Assembly: GCA_025350445.1 (NCBI GenBank)
Contig: JANXXV010000328.1
Location: forward strand, 1 to 10,492
Length of the DNA stretch: 10,492 bases
Source: Bryobacteraceae bacterium
GTDB lineage: Bacteria > Acidobacteriota > Terriglobia > Bryobacterales > Bryobacteraceae
Direction of reading: 5' to 3'
Positions 1 to 6,405 of this stretch are shown here, in pieces. Both the position numbers and the translations under genes were made by a program. The number at the start of each line of letters is the position of its first letter. The first letter of the stretch is position 1. The notes below the pieces were generated by a model that searched no databases, was not told the DNA's origin, and worked only from the letters and a program-made list of their open reading frames with translations.

Positions 1-984
1 GCTGAATTTTTCCCAATCCCGGGCCAGATACCCGGTGGCGCGCACTATTTTTGGATCGGAGGGTGCAACCTCGTCGCCCGCCAGCATTTCCACAATCATC
101 CGGTCATAGCCTTTGTCCTCATTAAGCGAGTCAACGATCCAGTCCCGCCACTGCCAGATGTGGCGCTGGCCGTAACGGACTTCGTTCTGTTTGCGCCAGC
201 CGTACCAATCGCTGTAACGCCAGACATCCATCCAGTGGCGGCCCCATCGCTCTCCGTAGCTGGGACTGGCGAGCAATTTGTCCACTACTTTCTCGTAGGC
301 ACCCGGAGACCGGTCTGCCGCGAAGGCTTCGATCTCTTCGAGCGTGGGCGGAAGCCCCGTGATATCAACGTAAGCACGGCGCAGCAGAATACTCTTTTCA
401 GCAGCGGGACTTGGCTTAAGTCCCCTGGCTTCAAGCCCGGCCGCGATGAAGCTATCGATGGGATTGCGTACCCACGCCACGTTCTTCACCGCCGGAGCGG
501 GAACGGGCTTGAGCGGCTGAAAAGCCCAATGCTTGCGAGCGGCGGCTTCGATGGCGGAAATTGTTGCGGTCGGAGCGGCTTCCACAGTGGAACCATAAGG
601 AGCACCAGCCTTGATCCATGCACCTATTTCTCCGATCACATCTTCGGGCAGCTTATCCGCCTTGTATGGCATGTGCGGGTCCAGTTTGTGCGCGGCCACC
701 TGGTATACCAGGCTGTTTTCCGGATCGCCGGAAACTATTCCGGGACCCCGGTCGCCTCCACGCAGCATCGACTCGCGGGTGGAGAGGTCCAGTCCGGAGC
801 GCTTGTTAGCACCGCTATGACAGGGCAAGCATCGGGAACGCAGGACCAGGACCGCGTGGTTGGCAGGCTCCGGACCAGGCTTGGCTGGATTCTGGGCCCA
901 AAGGGACGCTGCGGCAAGAGCGGCTATGGAGCAAACCCTCGCTGCAACCGTTACGCACTTCCAGGAGAAAACCAATGGTGTCAC
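1..984 (-). CDS. PSD1-type secreted protein: cytochrome C (PSCyt1) + DUF1549, C-terminus beyond window
   Basis: This is the N-terminal 328 residues of a gene that continues past the left edge. I chose the GTG at 984 because an in-frame stop lies five codons upstream, a GGAG ribosome site sits 7 nt before it, and it begins a clear signal peptide (hydrophobic stretch about 11-28, cleavage near the ASLWAQ segment). A c-type haem motif CLPCH follows at 52-56, with a HMP motif at 104-106 that may supply the axial Met. This is the Planctomycete cytochrome C (PSCyt1) domain, about 45-130. HWAFQPL at 152-158 opens the linker, and from about 168 the protein matches DUF1549 (segments ITGLPPTLEEIEAF and YGERWGRHWMDVWRYSDW are diagnostic). 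Full-length family members are usually 700-1000 aa with a DUF1553 domain, so over half is missing here. The family is exported and its role is not established; it is often encoded next to a DUF1501 gene, which would lie outside the window. Haem attachment and periplasmic location are inferred. Confidence 0.9.
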   Translation of the reverse strand, partial: MTPLVFSWKCVTVAARVCSIAALAAASLWAQNPAKPGPEPANHAVLVLRSRCLPCHSGANKRSGLDLSTRESMLRGGDRGPGIVSGDPENSLVYQVAAHKLDPHMPYKADKLPEDVIGEIGAWIKAGAPYGSTVEAAPTATISAIEAAARKHWAFQPLKPVPAPAVKNVAWVRNPIDSFIAAGLEARGLKPSPAAEKSILLRRAYVDITGLPPTLEEIEAFAADRSPGAYEKVVDKLLASPSYGERWGRHWMDVWRYSDWYGWRKQNEVRYGQRHIWQWRDWIVDSLNEDKGYDRMIVEMLAGDEVAPSDPKIVRATGYLARDWEKFS

Positions 985-991
985 GTGTACA

Positions 992-995
992 CTCC
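992..995 (-). promoter_or_regulatory. Ribosome binding site of the PSD1-type gene
   Basis: GGAG on the minus strand lies 7 nt before the GTG at 984. It helps fix this non-ATG start, because the in-frame stop TAG lies just upstream of it and no in-frame ATG is available before the signal peptide. Confidence 0.6.
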
Positions 996-1032
996 GCTAG
1001 TTGAAGGTGTCATGAGAAGCATTCGTTTTCAA

Positions 1033-1041
1033 GGGGGGGGG
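1033..1041. repeat. Homopolymer run of nine G (nine C on the coding strand of the downstream gene)
   Basis: Nine consecutive G residues lie 49-57 nt upstream of the GTG start of the PSD1-type gene, in its presumed promoter or 5' untranslated region. Runs of this length are prone to slippage. A TTGGAC hexamer lies just upstream on the minus strand, but the -10 partner is poor, so any role in promoter spacing is speculative. Confidence 0.7.
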
Positions 1042-1432
1042 ACTCCATGTCCAAAATGCTGGAATAAAATTGGGTGGCCTCGGATGTGCCTTCCAAAGTT
1101 CAGAACTTTGACCCACTCGCCGTCCTTGCACTATCGCGTTGACATACTCGTAAATGATGAAAACTGCGAGCCGCCGGGCCTTTCTGTGGGACTGCAAATT
1201 CTGGGGCAGATCGTCACTGTGGCGGAATGGAAGTTCCAGAAAGACCCGTTCGGCTCGCGTCGCCCCCGGCGTTCTTCCACGCGAACGTGACATATTCAAA
1301 CGGGTAAAAGATTCTCGCCCGGACAAAAATCGACGCAAGCAACTGTGGTCATTCGCCAACTGGTCGGCCGCCCAGAACGCCGCGGCATGAGGGAACACGG
1401 TTGGTTTGTCCAAGACTCGTCCCTGGCTTGAA

Positions 1433-2614
1433 TCAAGGCTTGCCGGAATCAGCCGGGGAGACCATGCGCTCGGCGACGATTCCCTGATGCATTTGGAGGG
1501 CACTCTCGGCGCGTTTCTCCGCGGCTTCACGCGCCTTTTCGGAATCGCCGCGGCGCTTGTAGAGGAGCGCTAACTGATAGTAGGCGCCGATGTGTTTGGG
1601 CTCTAGCTTCACGGCGGTTTCGAATTCGACGACGGCGGAGTCCCGGCGGTCCTGCGAGAGATACACTTTGCCAAGCCAGTAGTGAGAATCCGCGTGCTTC
1701 GGGTTAAGGCGGAGCGCGCGAACGATTTGAGCCGCGGCTTCGGGAATTCTTTGCGTGCGAAAGAGTTCGACGCCAAACATATAACTATTGAGGGAACTAT
1801 CAGGGTCAATTCTGGCGGCTTGGCCAAAGGCGCGGACGGCGTCCGTGTCGCGCCCGGTATCCGCGTAGAAATTGCCGAGGGCGAAATAAGGCTGGCCGGA
1901 ATCGGGCCGCATTTTGGTGAGCTCGATGTAAGTTTTCTCGGCTTGTTCATTGCGTCCCGTGAAGTAGCAGGCAAGCGCGTAGACGAGCCGGAATTCGAAT
2001 GATCGCGGGTACCTCACCGCTACCGGTTCCAGCAGCTCGTAGGCGGCGCCGAACTGCGCGGTCTTGATGAGCATGAGGCCGAGTTGGTAGTAGTGCGCCG
2101 GGTTCCCGGGATCGGCTGCGATCAGGCGGCGGGCAGGCTCGATAGCTTCGTGATCCTGTTGGTTGCGGGAGAGCAGCGCCGCGAACAGGTTATCGAAGAA
2201 CTCGGCGCACGGGCGGCCCTGAATTAGGGGAGGAGACCATTGTTGCGCGAGTTGGAAGAAGCCGGCGGCGGGCGCGAACTGCCCGTGCCGGCTGAGGGCT
2301 TCACCGGTGGCCATGGCAAGAGGGAAATCGGGGCCATGTTCGCGGAGCAGAGTGAGAAGCCGATCGCTTTGTTGCAGGGCGGGCTCGGACCGCCCTGCGG
2401 CGAGATTGGCGACGATCAAGCCGTGCAGGATTTTGGGGTTGTAGGGCGCAAGGGCGAAGGCTTTCTCGAATCCGGCGACGGCTTCGCGGGCATCGCCGCG
2501 TCCCAGTGCTTCAGCGGCTTCGTTGTAAAGCAATTTCCAACGATCGGGCGGGGGCGCGGCGGCGAGGAGCTGCGGTACGAGGAAAGCGGCGAATAGCATC
2601 CAGACGGCGCGCAT
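1433..2614 (-). CDS. Secreted tetratricopeptide-repeat (TPR) protein
   Basis: A 393-residue protein with an N-terminal signal peptide (hydrophobic 5-20, likely cleavage after the AAA at 18-20, before PPPDRW). The rest is nearly all TPR helices. A degenerate repeat covers about 26-60, followed by less regular helical repeats to about 170. Six regular 34-residue repeats then run at about 172-205, 206-239, 240-273, 274-307, 308-341 and 342-375, with the usual YYxLG / A / P spacing (for example YYQLGLM, YFALGNFY, YWLGKVYL, YYQLALLY). TPR arrays are protein-binding scaffolds; no enzymatic domain is present, so it probably acts in the periplasm as an adaptor or assembly factor with an unknown partner. 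The start at 2614 has only a weak, distant ribosome site (GAAGG about 13 nt upstream); Met6 is an alternative. It points away from the receptor operon and in the same direction as the PSD1-type gene, but 448 bp apart, so co-transcription is uncertain. Confidence 0.85.
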   Translation of the reverse strand: MRAVWMLFAAFLVPQLLAAAPPPDRWKLLYNEAAEALGRGDAREAVAGFEKAFALAPYNPKILHGLIVANLAAGRSEPALQQSDRLLTLLREHGPDFPLAMATGEALSRHGQFAPAAGFFQLAQQWSPPLIQGRPCAEFFDNLFAALLSRNQQDHEAIEPARRLIAADPGNPAHYYQLGLMLIKTAQFGAAYELLEPVAVRYPRSFEFRLVYALACYFTGRNEQAEKTYIELTKMRPDSGQPYFALGNFYADTGRDTDAVRAFGQAARIDPDSSLNSYMFGVELFRTQRIPEAAAQIVRALRLNPKHADSHYWLGKVYLSQDRRDSAVVEFETAVKLEPKHIGAYYQLALLYKRRGDSEKAREAAEKRAESALQMHQGIVAERMVSPADSGKP

Positions 2615-2670
2615 TAGTTCAGCGGAAACCTTCGTATGATATCACCCGGGAGTCTTTCCCGCATTTAGTA

Positions 2671-2689
2671 CCTATCCAAGCCCTATCCA
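2671..2689. repeat. Tandem direct repeat CCTATCCA x2, 11-bp period
   Basis: CCTATCCA occurs at 2671-2678 and again at 2682-2689, separated by AGC, giving an 11-bp period close to one helical turn. It lies 57-75 bp upstream of the TPR gene start. Same-face spacing is compatible with binding of a dimeric regulator, but there is no other support. Confidence 0.45.
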
Positions 2690-2940
2690 GGGGAATCATC
2701 ACGTTTCCTGCCAAAAAAGATTTTGGGTAGCGCTTTTCGTTCAATAGCCACGGGCCGTTGGAGGCACTTTGCGGGAGGGTCCAAGTTTTCGATTTGTCGC
2801 GCCCTGTTTGGTTCCGGCTACGCCGGGTTAGGTTTATCCAACTTCTCGATCGAGGGGTTTGCTGCGTTTCGCCTAACGGAAGCTGCGATTAGCCGCGCCT
2901 CGTCAGACATCAGAGCCCTTGCCACGGGACAATCTCAATT

Positions 2941-2960
2941 TTGTCCAAGCATCTGGACGA
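2941..2960. promoter_or_regulatory. Operator-like dyad upstream of the TonB receptor operon
   Basis: TTGTCCA and TGGACGA arms (6 of 7 positions complementary) flank the 6-base centre AGCATC. The stretch 2939-2958 matches 9479-9498, upstream of the ceramidase-family gene, at 17 of 20 positions. Both copies start 34 bp before their -35 box. Its centre would lie about 60 bp before the transcription start, a usual position for an activator contacting RNA polymerase from upstream. The regulator is not identifiable in the window. Confidence 0.5.
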
Positions 2961-2974
2961 GTGGCAGTATAGGA

Positions 2975-3003
2975 TTGATTTGCCCCGGCTGATGACTTAA
3001 GAT
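2975..3003 (+). promoter_or_regulatory. Candidate sigma-70-type promoter of the TonB receptor-hydrolase operon
   Basis: TTGATT (-35, 2975-2980), a 17-bp spacer and TAAGAT (-10, 2998-3003). Each box matches the consensus at only 4 of 6 positions, which would be weak alone. The call is strengthened by co-alignment with the better promoter at 9515-9543: the upstream dyad, the ATTGA at the -35 box and the TAnnATCG at the -10 region all fall at identical offsets. Weak boxes with an upstream dyad suggest activator dependence. Confidence 0.45.
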
Positions 3004-3111
3004 CGCCGCACGCCAATGAATCCGAACGTTTAGAAATCGGCGTACATAAGGGGCGCGATTAATGAGGATATGGAAGCGGTCTGCTGTAGTTCTACTCCCT
3101 CAGGGCTGTGT

Positions 3112-3124
3112 CACCGGCACGGTG
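3112..3124. repeat. GC-rich hairpin element in the receptor leader
   Basis: CACCG-gca-CGGTG forms a perfect 5-bp stem with a 3-base loop. A second small inverted repeat, CCCT-c-AGGG, lies just upstream at 3097-3105. The element sits between the alternative ATG at 3062 and the preferred start at 3191, so the translated extension through it (GCVTGTVSVPG) is probably not real protein. It resembles short dispersed palindromic repeats of bacterial intergenic regions; from one copy I cannot prove that it is repeated. Confidence 0.4.
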
Positions 3125-3190
3125 TCAGTCCCAGGGCACGATTCTGCGTGTGGTAGAGTTCCGTTCGTTTTACCTAAGCGAAGACTAACC

Positions 3191-6100
3191 ATGCTTGCGA
3201 GAACGCTCGCCGTGTTTTCGTTGGCTTTGGCGGGTGCCGCCGTTGCCTGGCCCCAAGCAACCGGTACGATTCTCGGAACGGTTTCCGACCCGGCGCAAGC
3301 CGTGATTGTTGGCGCTACCGTTACGGTTACCAACATCGACACGAACGTGAGCCGGACTGCGCTGACCAATAGCTCCGGATTCTACCAGATTTTCGACCTC
3401 ATTCCCGGCCAGTACACTGCCGCGGTGGAATTAACCGGTTTCAAGAGGGCTGTCCAACGGCAGTTTGAACTGCAGGTGGCGCAGTCCGCCAGAGTCGACT
3501 TGAAACTCGAGGTCGGCGACACGAAACAGTCCGTCGAAGTTTCGGCGGCTGCCATTCTGCTCAATACGACTGATGCGACAGTCGGCCACGTGGTGGGCAT
3601 CCACGAGACGCGGGAGCTTCCGCTGAACGGCCGTAATTACCTGCAACTCGCAACGCTTGTCCCTGGCACTTCGGTTGTTGGGAGCCGGTCTTTTTACAAC
3701 TCAGGCTTAACCGACAATCAGGGCTCGGTGTCGTCGGGCGGATCGGGAGAGGACCGCAACCAGGTTACGCTCGACGGCGTCAACGTCAAGAGCTACATGA
3801 TTAATGTCGCCTATGTACCATCCATTGATGCCCTGCGGGAATTTAAGGTGGAGACAAGCCCCTACTCGGCCGAACTCGGGACCAGCAGCGGCGCGCAGGT
3901 CCGGCTGGAGTCGAAGAGCGGAACCAATCAGTTTCATGGCTCGCTTTTTGAGTTTCTCCGCAACAGCGACCTTGATGCAAAAAACTACTTTGACCGCGCG
4001 AACAGATCGATTCCGTCGTTCCAGCAGAACCAGTTCGGGGGAAGCGTCGGTGGTCCGGTCAAGAAGGACAAGCTGTTCTTCTTTTTTAACTACGAGGGCT
4101 ATCGCGGCCGCAAGGGACGGACGATCTTCGGTACCGTGCCAACGCCTTTGATGAAACAGGGCATCTTCACCGAAGAGGGGCGGCCGATATTCGATCCGTT
4201 GACGACGCGGCCAGACCCGAACAATCCGAATGGGTTCCTTCGCGATCCGTTCCCGAATAACACCATTCCGGCCGCGCGTATTAACAAGGTGGCCGATTTC
4301 TATTTGAAGAACCTCTACCCGAATCCCACCGGTCCCGGTACCCTCTCCAACTTCGCAACCTCAGCGAAGGACAGAACGGATCGGGGCCAGTACAACAGTC
4401 GTGTTGACTATATCCTTTCGCCGAAGGATACGTTCTTTGCCCGGTATAGCCAGAACGGCGCGAACCTGTACCAGGCGGTGGGGATTTTTGGCCAGGCGGC
4501 TCTTCCCGGCTTCGGAGACAACTTCGTCAGTCCCACGAGGAACGCCGTCCTGTCGGACGCTCATGTGTTCAATTCAACCACCATACTGGAAGGGAAGATC
4601 TCCTTTTACCGGAACACGCCTTCGCTGACGCCGGAGCAACTGGGCAACGCTGTTAACGCCAATTTGGGCGTGCAAGGCGTGCGGCAGAACGAGCCGCTGA
4701 ATCCCAACGTGGCTGGCTTCAACAATCCGGTATCCAACCCGTTCGCCCCAGAATTTTTCGCAGCTAACCAGTATCAGTATGTCTTAGGCCTGACGAAAAT
4801 TCTCGGCCGGCACACGCTAAAGGCGGGCGGCGAGTACAACCGTCTGCAATTATTTGAAGTGGCGCCCCGCTACCCGCAGGGAGGATTCGATTTCACCGGT
4901 GCATTCACCACGAATCCAGCGGCTACGCTCGGATCTACCGGCAGACCCTTCGCCGACTTCCTCCTTGGCTTCCCCGCCTCCGCTCAGACCATCCGCGGCG
5001 ATACGGCTGGTCAGCTCTTCCGTAACGTCTTCAGTTCCTTTTTCGTCGATACCTGGCGCGTCTCGAACAATCTCACGCTAGTGATAGGTCTTCGCCACGA
5101 GTACATCGGCAATCCGTACGACAAGTACGACCGCATTTCCAACTTCGATCCCGGACGGGGACTGTTGCTCGTTGCGAACAAGGACGGAGTGAGCCGGTCT
5201 ACGATAAACAACGACGGCAATAATTTCGCGCCGCGCGTCGGATTCAACTACAACTTGCCGGGCTCCCGAATGACGATCCGCGGCGGTTACGGAATCTTCT
5301 ATGACATCCTTCAGATGAATACCTTCAACGCTGTGCGCGCGAATGTGCCCTTCACGGAGTTTCGCAACTTTATTGTGGACAACGCGATTGGAAAAATTCC
5401 TACGGTGCCGGTGGAACAGGTGTTCGGCGCAGGTAGCGGCCAGGCCCCCAAACCTACCCTGTCGACATTCGATACGAATTTGCGGACGGGGTATCTGCAG
5501 AGAATGTCGCTGAATGTCGAACGCCAACTCCGCGGCAACCTGGTGGCCGATATTGGCTACGCGAGAGAGAAAAAGACAAAGTTCCTGTCCAGCCGCGATC
5601 TCGAAGCACCTGTCCAAAGAGGCACATTCATCCGGCCGTTCCCGCAGTATGCCGGCATTAGTCAGGGCGCGGGTTTCCAGGACGGCGACTATCATGCCCT
5701 GCTGGCGAAGCTGGAGAAGCGATTTTCGGCCGGTCTCAGCTTCCTTGCTTCCTACACCTTTGCCAAGGCGATCGACAACTCCTCCAGTGGCACAGGGGGA
5801 ATCGGCGCGCCTGGCGATATCGGATACCAGGATGCCTACTGCTTCTCCTGCAATCGCGGGCGCTCTTCGTTCGATGTCCACCAGCGCATTGTGTTCAGTG
5901 GAATTTACGAGCTGCCCGCGCTGAAGAGCCTGCCCCTCGCCGCTCGTCTGGCGGCTGGTGGCTGGCAGATCTCGGGCATTTTCAGTGCTCAGTCCGGTTT
6001 CGCCTTCACGCCTGTCATTGCAGGAGACAACGCTCTCTCCGCCACCGGCAGCCAGCGCCCGGATGTCATCCTAGGCAGTGACCCCTTCGGCCCTGGAACT

Positions 6101-6403
6101 CGCACGCCATCCCACTGGTTCAACCAGAATGCGTTTGTACTGGCTCCGCGCGGGCAGTTCGGCAATGGCGGCCGGAACATTCTGAATGGGCCAGGCCTGA
6201 TTAATCTCGATCTCGGCCTGATGAAGAATTTTCCGCTTACTGAAAGGGTTCGCCTCCAGTTCCGAGGCGAGTTTTTCAACCTTGCGAACCACCCGAATTT
6301 CCAAGCCCCGAACTCCACTGTGAATAGTACGTCCGTGGGAATCATCTCGGCAACCAACACGGAATCGCGGCAGGTACAGTTCGGCTTGCGGCTCGACTTT
6401 TGA
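3191..6403 (+). CDS. TonB-dependent receptor, Oar-like, with carboxypeptidase regulatory-like domain
   Basis: A 1070-residue outer-membrane receptor. Residues 1-20 are a signal peptide (MLARTLAVFSLALAGAAVA). Residues about 22-105 are a CarboxypepD_reg-like beta-sandwich (GTILGTVSDPAQAVIVGATV, then SGFYQIFDLIPGQYTAAVE). A plug domain follows to about 270, including ELPLNGRNYLQLATLVPG, DRNQVTLDGVNVK and REFKVETSPYSAELG. SGTNQFHGSLFEFLRN opens the beta-barrel, which ends in the typical outer-membrane terminal Phe (QFGLRLDF). Length and architecture match the large Oar-like receptors abundant in Acidobacteriota, which are thought to import oligomeric or bulky substrates using TonB energy; the ligand cannot be predicted and no SusD partner is present. 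I prefer the ATG at 3191 because it opens directly into a signal peptide, although its ribosome site is poor. The in-frame ATG at 3062 has AAGGGG 8 nt upstream but adds 43 residues of unlikely sequence through a hairpin element. The next gene starts 2 nt after the stop. Confidence 0.93.
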   Translation: MLARTLAVFSLALAGAAVAWPQATGTILGTVSDPAQAVIVGATVTVTNIDTNVSRTALTNSSGFYQIFDLIPGQYTAAVELTGFKRAVQRQFELQVAQSARVDLKLEVGDTKQSVEVSAAAILLNTTDATVGHVVGIHETRELPLNGRNYLQLATLVPGTSVVGSRSFYNSGLTDNQGSVSSGGSGEDRNQVTLDGVNVKSYMINVAYVPSIDALREFKVETSPYSAELGTSSGAQVRLESKSGTNQFHGSLFEFLRNSDLDAKNYFDRANRSIPSFQQNQFGGSVGGPVKKDKLFFFFNYEGYRGRKGRTIFGTVPTPLMKQGIFTEEGRPIFDPLTTRPDPNNPNGFLRDPFPNNTIPAARINKVADFYLKNLYPNPTGPGTLSNFATSAKDRTDRGQYNSRVDYILSPKDTFFARYSQNGANLYQAVGIFGQAALPGFGDNFVSPTRNAVLSDAHVFNSTTILEGKISFYRNTPSLTPEQLGNAVNANLGVQGVRQNEPLNPNVAGFNNPVSNPFAPEFFAANQYQYVLGLTKILGRHTLKAGGEYNRLQLFEVAPRYPQGGFDFTGAFTTNPAATLGSTGRPFADFLLGFPASAQTIRGDTAGQLFRNVFSSFFVDTWRVSNNLTLVIGLRHEYIGNPYDKYDRISNFDPGRGLLLVANKDGVSRSTINNDGNNFAPRVGFNYNLPGSRMTIRGGYGIFYDILQMNTFNAVRANVPFTEFRNFIVDNAIGKIPTVPVEQVFGAGSGQAPKPTLSTFDTNLRTGYLQRMSLNVERQLRGNLVADIGYAREKKTKFLSSRDLEAPVQRGTFIRPFPQYAGISQGAGFQDGDYHALLAKLEKRFSAGLSFLASYTFAKAIDNSSSGTGGIGAPGDIGYQDAYCFSCNRGRSSFDVHQRIVFSGIYELPALKSLPLAARLAAGGWQISGIFSAQSGFAFTPVIAGDNALSATGSQRPDVILGSDPFGPGTRTPSHWFNQNAFVLAPRGQFGNGGRNILNGPGLINLDLGLMKNFPLTERVRLQFRGEFFNLANHPNFQAPNSTVNSTSVGIISATNTESRQVQFGLRLDF

Positions 6404-6405
6404 GG

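Larger units (their letters stand above)
985..1432. other. Intergenic region between the TPR gene and the PSD1-type gene; no convincing gene
   Basis: This stretch of 448 bases separates two minus-strand genes. Open frames exist on both strands, but none has a ribosome site, domain-like sequence or plausible composition (arginine/serine-rich translations typical of shadow frames). It contains a run of nine G at 1033-1041 and one copy of TTTGTCCAA at 1405-1413, a 9-mer that recurs in the two divergent promoter regions of the window. No stem-loop followed by a T-run is visible after the TPR gene, so I cannot call a terminator. Confidence 0.6.
2615..3190. other. Long divergent intergenic region and leader of the TonB receptor operon
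   Basis: 576 bases lie between the TPR gene (leftward) and the preferred receptor start (rightward). An open frame at 2723-2992 has no domain-like sequence and I do not call it. What can be seen: two CCTATCCA direct repeats at 2671-2689 near the TPR gene, an operator-like dyad at 2941-2960, a candidate sigma-70-type promoter at 2975-3003, an unused or alternative start with a ribosome site (AAGGGG at 3048-3053, ATG at 3062), and a GC-rich hairpin element around 3097-3137. If transcription starts near 3010, the receptor mRNA has a leader of about 180 nt. Confidence 0.6.

Noticed and set aside
160..1290. Long plus-strand open frame of 376 codons
   Set aside because: It lies antisense to the PSD1-type gene, whose translation carries clear CxxCH and DUF1549 motifs. 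The plus-strand translation has no domain-like pattern and no ribosome site.
1365..1395. GC-rich imperfect stem-loop after the TPR gene as a terminator
   Set aside because: The stem is only about 5 bp with a 10-base loop and no T-run follows on the minus strand.
997..1530. Minus-strand open frame of 177 codons covering the gap between the TPR and PSD1-type genes
   Set aside because: It begins inside the TPR gene in another frame, is rich in Arg/Ser/Pro with no recognisable domain, and has no ribosome site. A fragment in a neighbouring frame (about 1235-1360) looked slightly protein-like but has no start and ends quickly.
2723..2992. Plus-strand open frame of 89 codons in the divergent region
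   Set aside because: There is no ribosome site or domain, and it ends among the operator and promoter elements of the receptor operon.
5078..5881. Minus-strand open frame of 267 codons inside the receptor gene
   Set aside because: It is a shadow of the high-GC receptor codons; the sense strand encodes a well-supported beta-barrel.
3191..6403. Receptor as a SusC of a SusCD pair
   Set aside because: No SusD-like lipoprotein gene is adjacent; the following gene is a hydrolase. The Oar-like CarboxypepD_reg architecture fits better.
6400..6405. TTG at 6400 as the start of the CocE-type hydrolase
   Set aside because: It would overlap the receptor stop by 4 bases and add only two residues. The ATG at 6406 is the likelier coupled start, though TTG cannot be excluded.
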